A stretch of DNA of 64,000 nt from Cryptomeria japonica. Lineage: Eukaryota > Streptophyta > Pinopsida > Cupressales > Cupressaceae. Under the pieces are notes generated by a model. That model ran no database searches, had not been told where the DNA came from, and was given only the letters and a program-made list of their open reading frames with translations. Positions 1 to 10,150 of this stretch are shown here, in pieces; within the stretch, counting starts at the first letter, position 1; each line of letters begins with the position of its first letter. The position numbers and the translations under genes were made by a program. The DNA is taken from contig NC_081413.1 of NCBI RefSeq assembly GCF_030272615.1, positions 99,170,239 to 99,234,238 on the forward strand, given 5' to 3'.

Positions 1-510
1 GTAAATTCCTTGTGGGAGACTTTGAATTTGATGAATGTTGTCTAGTTTGATGAGGGTAAATTCTTATGTATGTCAGGCATAGGTGGGGTTTATAAAAGCC
101 AAGGTGATGGGATGTATGGAGATGTTTAATTGTGAGATTATTGTTTAAACTTAGATGACTCTATGGCCTGGATAAGGCACTGGTATCTATTGTGGTTATC
201 TTTTACATATCTTGTAGGTTGATACTGAACATGAGCATAAGCTTTCTTTCTTTGTTTCAGTTAGTTTTGAGGTGATAAGATTCATTGGTTTTCAGACTGG
301 TTTACTATGGATCTGTCTTTTAAAAGTTTGAAGTCAATTCACATAAGGTATACCTGCCTGAACTTTGGATAAGTTCGAAGTGTAGAATGTTCATCAAACC
401 TTGTCATATGTTGCTCTGAAGTTTCCTTTTCCTTGATTTCTCTTTTGCAGACAGAGTTTATTATTTTATTATAAGGAATCTTAGGGAGAATCAGAATTTG
501 AGAACAACAA
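1..510. other. Left-edge non-coding stretch
   Basis: No convincing coding frame, RNA gene or repeat family was recognised. The sequence is moderately AT-rich and ends where the 357-bp tandem repeat begins. Confidence 0.4.
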
Positions 511-1325
511 GAGGAGCATGCCTAGCATAAACCTGCCCACCCAGACACGCTTGTGACATCGGTTTGTGCACACAATGAATTGAATTAATTCTATCCTATC
601 TTGCAACTTTGCATTGCATGCAATTGATGGTTGTTGCAGCAGGCAAAAAAATGCTACCAATTAAAAATGACTCCAATTCATCAAAAACCAAGATAGGCCA
701 ATATAGAGGAGCCTCACATGACCCCACAAGTTCAAACTGATTGATCATATGTGTCATGGATTGGAAGAAACAATCCGTCAAATTTTGACAATTTTTTGGA
801 CTTAGGGAACTTGAGAGATCGCGCCGGTAGGGTATGACTCTCGATGTTTTGACGCTTTGGGATGCATGAGAGGAGAATGCCTAGCATAAAATTACCCCAG
901 ATGTGCTCATGATGTTGGTTTGTGCACATGATGAACCAAATCAATTGTAGCATATCTTGCAACTTTGCATTGCATGCAACTGATTGTTTTTGTAGAAGGC
1001 AAAAAAATGCTACCAATTGAAAATGGCTCTGAGTTGTCAAAAATTGAGATTGAACATTGTAGAGAAGCCTCACGTGACCCCACAGGTTCAAACATATCAA
1101 TCATATGTATCCTGGATTGGAAGAAACAGTCCGTCAAAGTTTGACAATTTTTTGGACTCAGGGCACTTGAGAGATCGTGTTGGTAGGGTATGACTCTCGA
1201 CGTTCTGATGCTTTGGGATGCATGAGAGGAGCATGCCTAGTGTAAACCTACCCACTTGGACACACTCGTGACGTCAGTTTATTCACACGAGAACCAAAAT
1301 TTGACCATTGCGAGCGTGAGGGTGG
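511..1325. repeat. About 357-bp tandem repeat, 2.3 copies
   Basis: The string gaggagcatgcctag or a close variant starts near 511, 870 and 1226, giving periods of about 359 and 356 bp. Within each unit the same landmarks recur: a stretch around ttgcaactttgcattgcatg, a run of A's followed by tgctaccaatt, and a segment around ggattggaagaaac. The third copy breaks off after about 90 bp. Short reading frames on the minus strand inside the array are repeated because the DNA is repeated, and they have no recognisable domain. The unit could be a satellite-like or transposon-derived tandem. Confidence 0.85.
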
Positions 1326-1344
1326 TCGCGCACCACACACATAT

Positions 1345-1455
1345 TGTTGTTTATAGTCATATTGTCGATTTTTGTTGTTTATATTCATATTGTTGATTTT
1401 TGTTGTTTATATTCATATTGTTGATTTTTGTTGTTTATATTCATATTGTTGATTA
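1345..1455. repeat. 28-bp minisatellite, four copies
   Basis: A 28-bp unit with the core tttatattcatattgttga repeats four times in succession. A further degenerate copy lies near 1618-1640. The sequence following the array (about 1450-1540) is repeated again at about 1638-1725, so a roughly 185-bp duplication overlies the minisatellite. Confidence 0.85.
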
Positions 1456-1894
1456 CATAGGCAAACATTCATTTAAATTTATAAAAGGAAAGCCACCAAA
1501 TACATCAAATACATAATAATGAACTGAATACAAAGTTTTGTAAGGTTAATTTGACATTTTAGAAATTTTATCAAATCATATTCCACGATTGCAAAGTTTT
1601 ATACCATAGATTTTTGTGGTTTATATTCATATTGTTGATTAAATGGGCAAATGATCAATTAACTTTATAAAAGGACAACCACGAAATACAATGAATACTC
1701 AATAATGAACTCAGTACACATTTATTGGATCAAATATTAATATTTATATATACGAAAAAAAGGCATGTCTGCCAAGTCAACACAAGTATTACAAAAATGT
1801 GGCATATGCTATGTCCAAATCGATATACGATAAAAATGTAAAATATATCTACATGTATTGGTCATTGTATGACCACAACTAACACTATATGATC

Positions 1895-4474
1895 CTAAAC
1901 TTGTGGTGGATCATCAAAATCAAGCTTCTTTGATGCAGTACGCGGCTCTGTAGATGGCCACAAAACCTCAATTCAAAAGCCAAGTTAAAATTATTTTGTA
2001 GAAAATAGTTCACAATTAACAACATAACTATGCATTTAACTTTAATTCCTTTGCAATTGAAATGTATATTACCTCATCGGTTGATCTTGGAGCTAATTTC
2101 TTCGCTCTCCTCTCCTTGTCACTCTTAGGAGTTTTCTTGAAGACAAACTTCAAAGGATCCATGTTATGGTCGAACCGCAAAGGGGGCTATTGTAGATTAA
2201 ATGTACAATTAATACAATGTACTAACATAAATACATCAAAAACACTTAAAATCTATAATATAGAGAACAATGACGTACTGATGCCTGAGATGCTTCTCCA
2301 ATGGACTGAGGATGGCTCACCATCGATGGAGAAACTATCGCTATACCTATAAAAAAAATAATCAAAGATTAAATACAATTAATATAATGATAAGTATTGT
2401 AGGTTAAAAACAATTAATGTAATATATCAAACAAAAGTACCGGATCCTGAGATGCTTCTCTAGTGCACGAAGGAGGGCTCGCCATTGATGAAGTAGCTAT
2501 GGATATTTCCTATATGAAAAATTATAAGATTATAATTTATCACAAGTTCACATGTACATGTGCATATAATCATGAAATCAAGAAAATAATGTAGAGATAC
2601 ATACCTCCGCCCCCTCTTGATCCATAGGCGAATTAGGTGCATTCAACAAATCAACATAGCTCAATGGCCATTGTACATGTAAAATAGACAAAAAACACTA
2701 ATCAATCTACAAACCCTAACTAAGAATTGGTTTCAACATTTTCAAACAATTGTACAACTAAAAATATGTTCAATTACCTTCTTCCCACGTTTTGGCATCT
2801 TCGAGGAATTATTTTTCTTAGGACGAGGCCTAGACGTGCAGGGGTAACCCTAAAAAAAAAAAATTAACGTGAGATATTAGTACAGATAATATATTAAACA
2901 TAATTTAAAAAATTTAAAATAAAATGACTTGCATATTCCATCAAAACAATACATAACAAAGGTTGTACAAAATATGATACCGTATAGCCTTATAGGCCAA
3001 AACGGATCGTTGAGAGCGTGATGTCATCAATCTGGGACATTTGGTCCCCTGCCAGCAACTACAAACCAAAAATTGGACCAAGCATTAAAGATAGTTAGTA
3101 TATATTGTAATTTTTTTGAACTCAAAGTGTACTATTGTATTTCAACATGTTACAAAATTTATACCTCAGACATCGAAGTTGCAGCTGTAGTAACTGCGGG
3201 AGGAGTATGGGATACCACTGTTGCATCCTGAAATGCATATTATTTATTTCAATTTAAATCGATGTATACATGAAAATTCATTTATGTAATTAGAAATTTA
3301 AAGTGACTGGTAAATAAAATGCTATGAATTCAAATCAACACACCTGTGTCTGTTGTTGATGGGCAAACACCATGTCCATAAACTCCTCTATCAGCACCAA
3401 ATCCTCAGTCGTGCGGGCCTGACATCTACTCCCACAAATTGTGCATGAATGAGATGTGGATCCATCTACAATGACCACATGATCTATCCCTGAGCAACTG
3501 ACACACATATGTTGAATGGGCTCTCTGTCACCACCTGGAGCAACTAATGGCTCATCATCCAATACAAGAGGGTGTGCTAACAATGTCCCATGCTAGATGA
3601 TGACACCAGTCAATTTTGTGGACGCTTGAAGAGTCTGTAGCTCCATCAACTCTTTCAGCTCTACTGGGACAGCCTGATGCACCTTGGGTTTGGGTGCTAG
3701 GGGGCAGCGACTCTCTGGGGCTACTCGCCTACGGGTTCCAGGTCTATCTTGGGTAGAGCCGCTACCTCTACCAAGGAAAGTTTGGCCACACATTGAGGGC
3801 AAACTCATAGTATAATTTTCTCAAAAAATACAATGGCACCTCATAATTATTACAAGGTGGATCATCAAAGACCATCCACCACCTCTGCCAAAAAAGATTC
3901 TTCATCTGCACATTGGTACACCAATGTATGAGAAACCTCTTTGCATTAAGAGGTAACGACTCACCAGTTTTAGGATCAACAAAAAGGGCACATATTTGTT
4001 GTTTAGTAATATTTTTGTTTTCCACTCCCTCGTATGATAACCCATCAACATAGTATTGACGACATCTATCCCTAAAGTTTCCCCATTTGTAATTTGTGTG
4101 GAAACGACTGTGACACCACTAGCTAATGTTTCTAGGCTAGTGGCGAGAGATTTATGATGCTCAAGCTTAGATATTTTCAATTTATTAATCAATCTATTTA
4201 TTTTAGACATGTTTTGCCCTAACTGATTAATCAATTGCTCATGTGTTTCAAGTGTACGGTCAAAAGGAAGAACTGGAGGTGTATCTTGTGGGTTTTCTTC
4301 GGGGTTTTTAGGAGGTACATTTTGTTGTTCTTGTTGTGGATTATCAGAATCTGGTTTTTGAAACAAAAAATAAAAAAACTTAATCAAAATTAACGAAATT
4401 AAATTCAAAACGTAAAACAAATTGAATAAATAGGAAAAAAAGACAAAAATTAAGAAAAACTAACCTTGATCCAT
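1895..4474 (-). pseudogene. Decayed multi-exon gene of unknown family with CxxC pairs
   Basis: I do not recognise this family. A chain of exon-like segments with GT/AG borders can be followed on the minus strand. It starts at ATG 4474 (MDQ then donor), followed by a polar segment rich in Gln, Pro and Asn (about 4350-4120), then a well-conserved-looking segment at about 4110-3780 containing NLFWQRWWMVFDDPPCNNYE. Next comes a stretch at 3583-3342 with two CxxC pairs (CVSC and CTIC), then smaller exons at about 3230-3166, 3060-2980, 2850-2780 and 2660-2600. The last two exons, 2186-2073 and 1966-1895, join in phase 0 and encode a lysine/arginine-rich tail ending DFDDPPQV and a stop. Damage includes an in-frame TAG at 3593-3595, frameshifts near 3780 and 4050, and a stop near 2988. 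The basic tail and CxxC pairs suggest a nucleic-acid-binding protein. It may be transposon-derived, but this is inference. Confidence 0.5.
2275..2512 (-). repeat. Tandemly duplicated small exon of the decayed gene
   Basis: Two similar segments of about 75 bp (2281-2347 and 2440-2510), each bordered by AG upstream and GT downstream on the minus strand, share the core gagaagcatctcagg. They look like a duplicated exon with its intron, at a period of about 160 bp. In the phase-0 frame both read through with related short peptides ending EASQ. Confidence 0.55.
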
Positions 4475-4594
4475 AGCGTCCGGAGGAGAAATGAGACAAC
4501 CCATTCGCGGTTTTGTGGCTCAAAATATGGAGGAAACAACGCCATGGTCATGGGAAAATAAGACCCAGTTTTAAAAAAAAAACCCTTTTATGAC

Positions 4595-4775
4595 AAGTAC
4601 CGCGTACGCGGTTCTTTAGGGCTTATGAGCGCATACACACTCACTTCCCTAAAATCAGCGTGTACGCGCTACTTTCCTAAAAGCAGTGCATATGCGCTAT
4701 CTTTTTTAGGCTTCAGGACAACAGACCTAAGCGTGTACGGGGTGATTTCAAATTTTAGAACCGCGTACACGCTGC
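4595..4775. repeat. Cluster of GCGTACGCG-like palindromic motifs
   Basis: At least six near-palindromic GC-rich words sit in an otherwise AT-rich stretch: cgcgtacgcg at 4601-4610, agcgcatacac near 4628, agcgtgtacgcgct at 4657-4670, agtgcatatgcgct at 4685-4698, gcgtgtacgg at 4731-4740 and ccgcgtacacgct at 4761-4773. Spacing is about 30-60 bp. The cluster lies just upstream of the decayed minus-strand gene, where a promoter would be. Function is unknown. Confidence 0.6.
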
Positions 4776-4835
4776 TTATTTTTTCATTTTTTTTTGGGTT
4801 GTGTCCACTTTTTTGACCACCAAATTTGTGCACAT

Positions 4836-5061
4836 ACCCTATATATATGTGTGTGTATCTATATATGTACATGTATATATGTGTATATATATCTGTGTAT
4901 ATATATGTACATGTATATATGTGTATATAGATGTATATATGTATATATACATATATATGTGTGTGTACATATATATATAGACACACACACACATATGTGT
5001 ATATATACATATATACATACATACATATATATGTACATATATATACATATACATATATATA

Positions 5062-5098
<37 letters not shown>

Positions 5099-5351
5099 CT
5101 ATATATACATACACACACACACATGTGTGTGTGTGTGTGTATTTATGTGTATGTGTATGTGTATGTACACACACACACACACGCACACACACACACACAT
5201 ATATGTATATATATTGTATATACATTATACATACATATATGTACATATATGTACACACACATATATGTACATATATACATCTACATATCTACATATGTAT
5301 GTATGTATGTATATAAATATATGTATGTATATGTACACATATGTGTGTACA

Positions 5352-5385
<34 letters not shown>

Positions 5386-5408
5386 CATACATACATATAT
5401 ATATATAT

Positions 5409-5453
<45 letters not shown>
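4836..5453. repeat. Compound microsatellite (TA, GT/AC, ATAC, ATGT)
   Basis: More than 600 bp consist of alternating purine-pyrimidine runs: tatatgtg and gtgtat mixtures, pure AC/GT tracts (about 4980, 5112, 5168), ATAC and ATGT tetranucleotide tracts (about 5280-5400) and a final pure AT run (about 5408-5452). Six-frame translation gives long open frames of alternating Tyr, Ile, Thr, His, Val, Cys and Met. These are artefacts of the repeat. Confidence 0.97.
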
Positions 5454-5454
<1 letters not shown>

Positions 5455-5455
<1 letters not shown>

Positions 5456-6900
5456 GTAAATAAAATGTACTTTCATTATGATCACAACTCATTAACAAAG
5501 TACTTATTTTCTATCAAAAAAACTATGACGATTTAAATTATTTAGTAGATTTGGGGGAGAAATTTCATGAAGAATTATAATTATTGAATGAAATCTACTT
5601 TAGATTGAAAAGATGTCAAAAATAGATATTGGTGTCCTTATAGAAGAGAGTTTTTAATGGTTTGGGTCCTAGAATATATAATGAATAAGATGAGGTTGCC
5701 AAATGAATAATAAAAAGTAGAAAGTAGAGAGATGATAGTTCAAAAAGGTCAAGGATTTGATGTATGGGACCTTGAATGACATTCAAGAATTCACAACAAA
5801 AAAAAGACATGATTTCTATGACGATCAAGGTTGCATGAATCATGATCAATTAGCAAAGGTAATACAAGAAGGTTCATTGGCACTCAATATTGCATTGATT
5901 AACAAGCTCATATAGATGAAGATCTTGTATTAGGATTTTGAAAATAAATTGATCAAATATTTCAAGGCACTCTCCAAAATGTTGCATCTTTATGTATCTC
6001 AATGTGTACTTCAGATACTCAAATGAATTGAATAAAGGTTATATTAAAGAATCAATTGATAAATTCAAACAATATCAAGAATAGATTTACAAAACTAAAA
6101 GTAAAACAACTCAAATTAGAGATAGTTAAGTTGAATAACCCTTTAAAAATTTGCATGAAATCCAAATGAAAGTCAATTTTTAGCCTTGGTGTAATGTTGT
6201 ATAAAATTTTTCTTTCCATAGAACTTGTGATGTTATATTTTGATGAGCCCAAGAATGTTTCCATTATGAAATAGTTGTATTATTTGTTTTTCAACACTTA
6301 AAAAAACTCCCAAACAAGAAGGTAAACAATTATTAGAGGAAGTTGGTGTACTATTTTGTCTATATATTGTAAAACCTTGGTCCATTATATAAAAAATTAC
6401 ATGGCCAATTTTTGAAGAGATTGCAAAGAAAAGGGAAAAACTTTGATCTATTGGATGATAAGTAATGAATTCAAATAATAATTTTATGCTTGAAATAATT
6501 GATATTGCTTTTTAATTTTTGAATCTTCTCTTGTAAAATATTTGAAGTTATTAGATTTTCATTGTTAAACATAGTTGTATTTCTCTATATTGAATTAAAT
6601 TAATTTTTGTATTATATTTAATCTATTTTAGATTTTGTCATTCCAAACTTTTTAATCTTTCATTTTTATATTTAATAAATCCTATCCACAAAATTGATTC
6701 TACAAAATATAAATAATAACATACTTTATAAATAACTTTATAGACTTTTGATATATAGATCTAACCTTGTACATTTAATTTATTTTTTGTAAAACTATTA
6801 AAATTTGATAAATACCAATGTATTTACGAACCCTTATCAAAATATTTTTTTTATAATTTTGTTTCAAAATGCACTAGTTATAAACTCAACTAAATGCCCA
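5455..6900. repeat. P450 3'-flank repeat block (copy at P450-1)
   Basis: This non-coding block downstream of P450-1 is shared with 15330-16780 (downstream of P450-2) and with 62930-64000 at the right edge. A diverged relative lies at about 13040-14140 and 36740-37790. Shared landmarks are acaaagtacttattttc, tagatttggaggagaaattt, agatattgg followed by ccttatag, and attgtaaaaccttgg followed by ccattatat (6366). It appears to have been carried along with P450 duplication. No intact gene is visible in it. Confidence 0.8.
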
Positions 6901-6925
6901 TGCATAAATAAAATTGAAAGACACC

Positions 6926-9269
6926 TTAAGTTTGTAACTCTTGAAACATGATTTGAGCTCCATGTAGTGGACGAAGAGTGAAAGTTGATGCAGGGGCATG
7001 GATGTAGGTGGGTGAAATAGAGAAAGAGAAACGTTGCAAGACCATTATGAGTATCACCTTGGCTTCAAGCAATGCAAAATTTTGGCCAATACAGGTTCTA
7101 GGTCCAAACCCAAAACTTGTGAATGCAGCAGGATGGGTAGAGGCCTTTGAAATCCCTTCACTAAATCTTAGGGGATTGAACTCCTTTGAATCTTTCCCCC
7201 ACAACTCTGCATCATGGTGCACCATAATTGTGGGTAGTACAAGTTCTACATCTGCTGGGATAGTCAAATTTCCTAGTTGCATATTTTTGTAAGCCTTTCT
7301 TATTGCAATTATTGCTGGAGGATAAAGCCTTAACACCTCATAAAAAATCATGTTCACCTAACAAACATTAGAAACCATTTCATGTTTATACTCTTTGGAA
7401 AAGACATGTAATTGTGCTAATACCAATTTACCCCACAAAAAAAAGAGAGAAAAAAAAAACAAAAGACAACAAAAAAATTAAAATTCTTACTAGTTTTAGG
7501 CGAGAGAGGGCATCAAATTTTGGAATTTCTTTATTGAATATATTAAGCACTTCCTCCCTTGCTTTATCTTGCCAATTAGTGTGCATTCCTAGTAGAATGA
7601 GTGTCCATGTAAGTAAATTGGCAGTTGTCTCACTCCCTGCAATAAAGAAAGTCTTGCACTCATCAACCATGTCTTGAAGAGATAAGCTTAGAAAATTCTT
7701 TTTGTCCTTCAGTTCGTTCTTATAAGCATCCATCATCAGGCCCAAAAGATCAGTTCCATAGCTATCATATTTCCTCATCTCAACATTCTTTTTACGATTA
7801 AAGATCATCTCTGTCAAAGATTTTTGAATATCCATGTCTAACTTCCTAGGCCTCAAATTGCTTGGAATGGGAATGAACCTTCCAAAAATTAAAAAACAAG
7901 AATAAGAAAAATATTTTAGATTTAAAATATCAAAATGAAAATGTTAAGTCAATATCCACCCTACTGATAATCAATGAAAATACCTTAATTATAAAAATAT
8001 GAATTACTCATACACCCACATGCCCAATAATGTTTTTTCTACAACTTAAGAAAAGGTACCATCTATAAGAAGAAAGTAGGTACTATTCTACCTGGAACCT
8101 GGAAAATATATTTTCCCAAAACTTTGACCAGCAAGAACGGTCAATTCAGCTAGCATGTGAAATATATGTTTTCCTTCCTCAAAACTAGACCCAAAAGCTG
8201 TCCGGGCTATCACATCTGCAGTAAGGCATGGAAATTCTTCTGAGACCTCAATTTCTTTCACTCCCTCAGCAATTGCATTTCCCCATTTCTCCAACATTTC
8301 TGCGGTGCTAGCTGCTACCACTGGAACCATTGACTGATACATCTCCTAATAAGCTCTCTACATATACTTTGAATTCTAAAACCTATATATATGATAAGGA
8401 TGAAAAAAAATCTTGATTTGTCTCATCCTAAGATGATGATTAGTTTTGCTTGAGTTAAATAGATCATATTTACAGAGACAAGGAGACCCACTTAAGAAAA
8501 CGGTGAATATAACCCACCTTCAAACTTTCTAAATGAAAGGCCGGATTGAGGAGCCTTCTTTGACGAGCCCACTTCTCTCCATTGGAGCTTGCAAGGCCAT
8601 AACCAATTAAGCGTTTTAATTGAATAGAGGGCTCAGGTTTCTCGTAATGCCCAGACTTGTTGGACAGAATCTGCTTCATCATCTCTGGGTCATCAACAAC
8701 AATCCTTGCCTGTGTGCCCATCCAATGTACAAATATCCTGCCTAATCACACCAGGGAACAAGATTTTATTAGTACTATCAGATTTATAAAGCTGTTGTCA
8801 GTGATTTCTGAATTCAATTGTGTAATGATGATAGATCACAATCCAAGATATTCATGAAATCTCTCACAATCAAATTAAAAAACAGTAACATAAAATTTTC
8901 ACTACCAACAATCATAACTAGATTAATTCTTCACAAAAAAAAATAACAAAAAAGAAAACTTAAGAAGCTGTTGCAGGAATCTGCACCATATTGTTTCACC
9001 CAAACGTCAATATGTGGAAGAACTAGAGGTGTGATGTCGTGGGGCGTGATCCTTGAGGAAGTCGTTTTGGCGTGCTTCCTGATTTCGAGTAATTCTTTTG
9101 TGCTTCCATAAAACAGCTTGTATGGAGGTCCATTAATGCCCTGATTTCGAAGGAACTTCTGTGTGCGAAGAGGCACCCACCATATTTTCACCACAATATT
9201 CACCAATACAGCCGTCAATATGACACCCACAAAGCTTAGAACCTGCCACAAGGAAAGATTCAGATCCAT
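6926..9269 (-). CDS. Cytochrome P450, CYP72 clan (P450-1), intact
   Basis: Predicted heme-thiolate monooxygenase, anchored in the ER membrane by an N-terminal helix and using electrons from P450 reductase. Exons on the minus strand are 9269-8987, 8741-8518, 8333-8092, 7878-7491 and 7357-6926. All introns (245, 184, 213 and 133 bp) are GT-AG, and the exons sum to 1569 nt, giving 522 aa with no internal stop. Visible landmarks are the membrane helix at about residues 7-30, then WWVPLR and a QGxxGPPY hinge typical of the CYP72 clan. The I-helix motif is AGSETT (330-335), ExxR is EVLR (386-389), a PxRF variant NPLRF follows, and the heme loop is FGFGPRTCIG (461-470) with Cys468 as ligand. Length is normal for the clan. 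The sequence is reminiscent of the CYP734/CYP721-type branch, whose members inactivate brassinosteroids or oxidise terpenoids and fatty acids. I cannot assign family number or substrate. Confidence 0.93.
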
Positions 9270-9838
9270 CTTTATGTTGCAGAAAACCTGTTTACCTGCA
9301 ACTCAAGGGCTCCTTTGTGTTAATAGGCATCAAGAACTGCCTTCTATAAATAATCATTCCGCTTCATTTTATAAAAAAGAATTCCTGAATTTATAAATCT
9401 ATATACAATGTCAAGTGCTAATGAACAGGGGGGAAAGTAATAATAGAACAATCAAAGGGGCGGATGGTTCAATGTATGCTTGGCATTTTTTAGTGCGAGT
9501 TGTATTTTGGAGGGTGAGAGCTTGGATGTTGTTAAATGTCTGGAGCGATGGAAGCTTTCTGTCTTTCGTAATCACAGTCTCATTTCTTGAATATCAAACT
9601 CATTATATGAATAATAGCAGTAGTATATTGCGTGAATATCAAAGGAGAAATGTTCAAGGGCATATTTAATGTATTACTCTACGACAGAAGTTTGGAACGT
9701 CGCTTTGGTCGGCACTTGTTCTTTTCAGGAGAAGATTCGAACGCCATCTTATTGTAGAGTAGGGCCCCTCATGTTGTAGTGGGCTTTCTTATTTTATTTA
9801 TTAAGTGGAATGCATATGAAAAAGAAATCCAAATTTGG
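9270..9838 (-). promoter_or_regulatory. Upstream region of P450-1
   Basis: About 0.55 kb upstream of the P450-1 start is strongly similar to the regions upstream of P450-2 (19222-19790) and P450-3 (40036-40620). Conserved landmarks are cacaaaggagccc just upstream of the start, ggaacgtcgctttgg (near 9690) and agaagattcgaacg. On the minus strand a candidate TATA box, TATAAAAT, lies at 9373-9366, about 100 bp before the ATG. P450-2 and P450-3 read TAATAAAAT there. A second TATA-like word, in inverted orientation, is near 9345. The region was duplicated with the gene. Confidence 0.6.
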
Positions 9839-9978
9839 GACCCTCATATGGACATTGATCTTGTTGATGTATGGACCCTCATATGGACATTGATCTTGTT
9901 GATGTATGGACCCTCATATGGACATTGATCTTGTTGATGTATGGACCCTCATATGGACATTGATCTTGTTGATGTATG
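9839..9978. repeat. 35-bp tandem repeat, four perfect copies
   Basis: The 35-bp unit beginning gaccctcatatggacattga and ending ttgatgtatg occurs four times head-to-tail (9839, 9874, 9909, 9944) without any difference that I can see. A single diverged copy of the same sequence sits at the equivalent place upstream of P450-2 (about 19777-19815). This shows local expansion in the P450-1 copy after duplication. Confidence 0.95.
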
Positions 9979-10004
9979 GGTAAATAGATGACAGGGACCC
10001 ACTA

Positions 10005-10150
10005 CCTCTTTTATTTATCAAAGTTAAGGATCAAGCTTGGGAGCACATTGGATCAATAAAGGCACAAGGTTGCAATCACAATGGTCCAATGGGGGTTTAA
10101 CCTTGCTGGCCACAACAACAATAACACCACTTAACCAACACACTATGGGA
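10005..10150 (-). mobile_element. tRNA-related SINE-like element (copy 1)
   Basis: On the minus strand, tagtgtgttggttaagtgg (about 10145-10127) resembles a pol III A box, and aaggttaaaccccc (10104-10091) resembles a B box (GGTTCNANNCC with changes). The shared body continues to about 10010 and includes the plus-strand word aaaggcacaag. Related copies lie at 33635-33785 and 52765-52890. No flanking duplication was identified, so the element ends are approximate. Confidence 0.5.

Noticed and set aside
4794-5536. Several overlapping long open frames (up to 221 codons) on both strands
   Set aside because: They lie in a compound microsatellite. Translations are monotonous Tyr/Ile/Thr/His/Val/Cys repeats and exist in all frames, so they are artefacts.
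5616-5849. Minus-strand hydrophobic frame repeated at 63300-63542
   Set aside because: Shared because the flank repeat is shared. The equivalent frame near 15480-15750 is not cleanly kept and no domain is recognisable.
7008-7292. Plus-strand frames opposite P450 exons (also 16912-17190 and 37881-38165)
   Set aside because: They recur only because the P450 exon on the other strand is conserved. Translations show no domain.
8088-8342. Exon 3 of P450-1 starting at an earlier AG, adding a few residues before SMVPVV (equivalents in P450-2 and P450-3)
   Set aside because: Only the AG directly before the codon for Ser (or Thr) keeps the frame with the preceding phase-0 donor in all three genes.
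9839-9978. Regular 35-bp repeats that could suggest a CRISPR array
   Set aside because: The copies are directly adjacent with no spacers and lie in plant nuclear DNA. It is a minisatellite.
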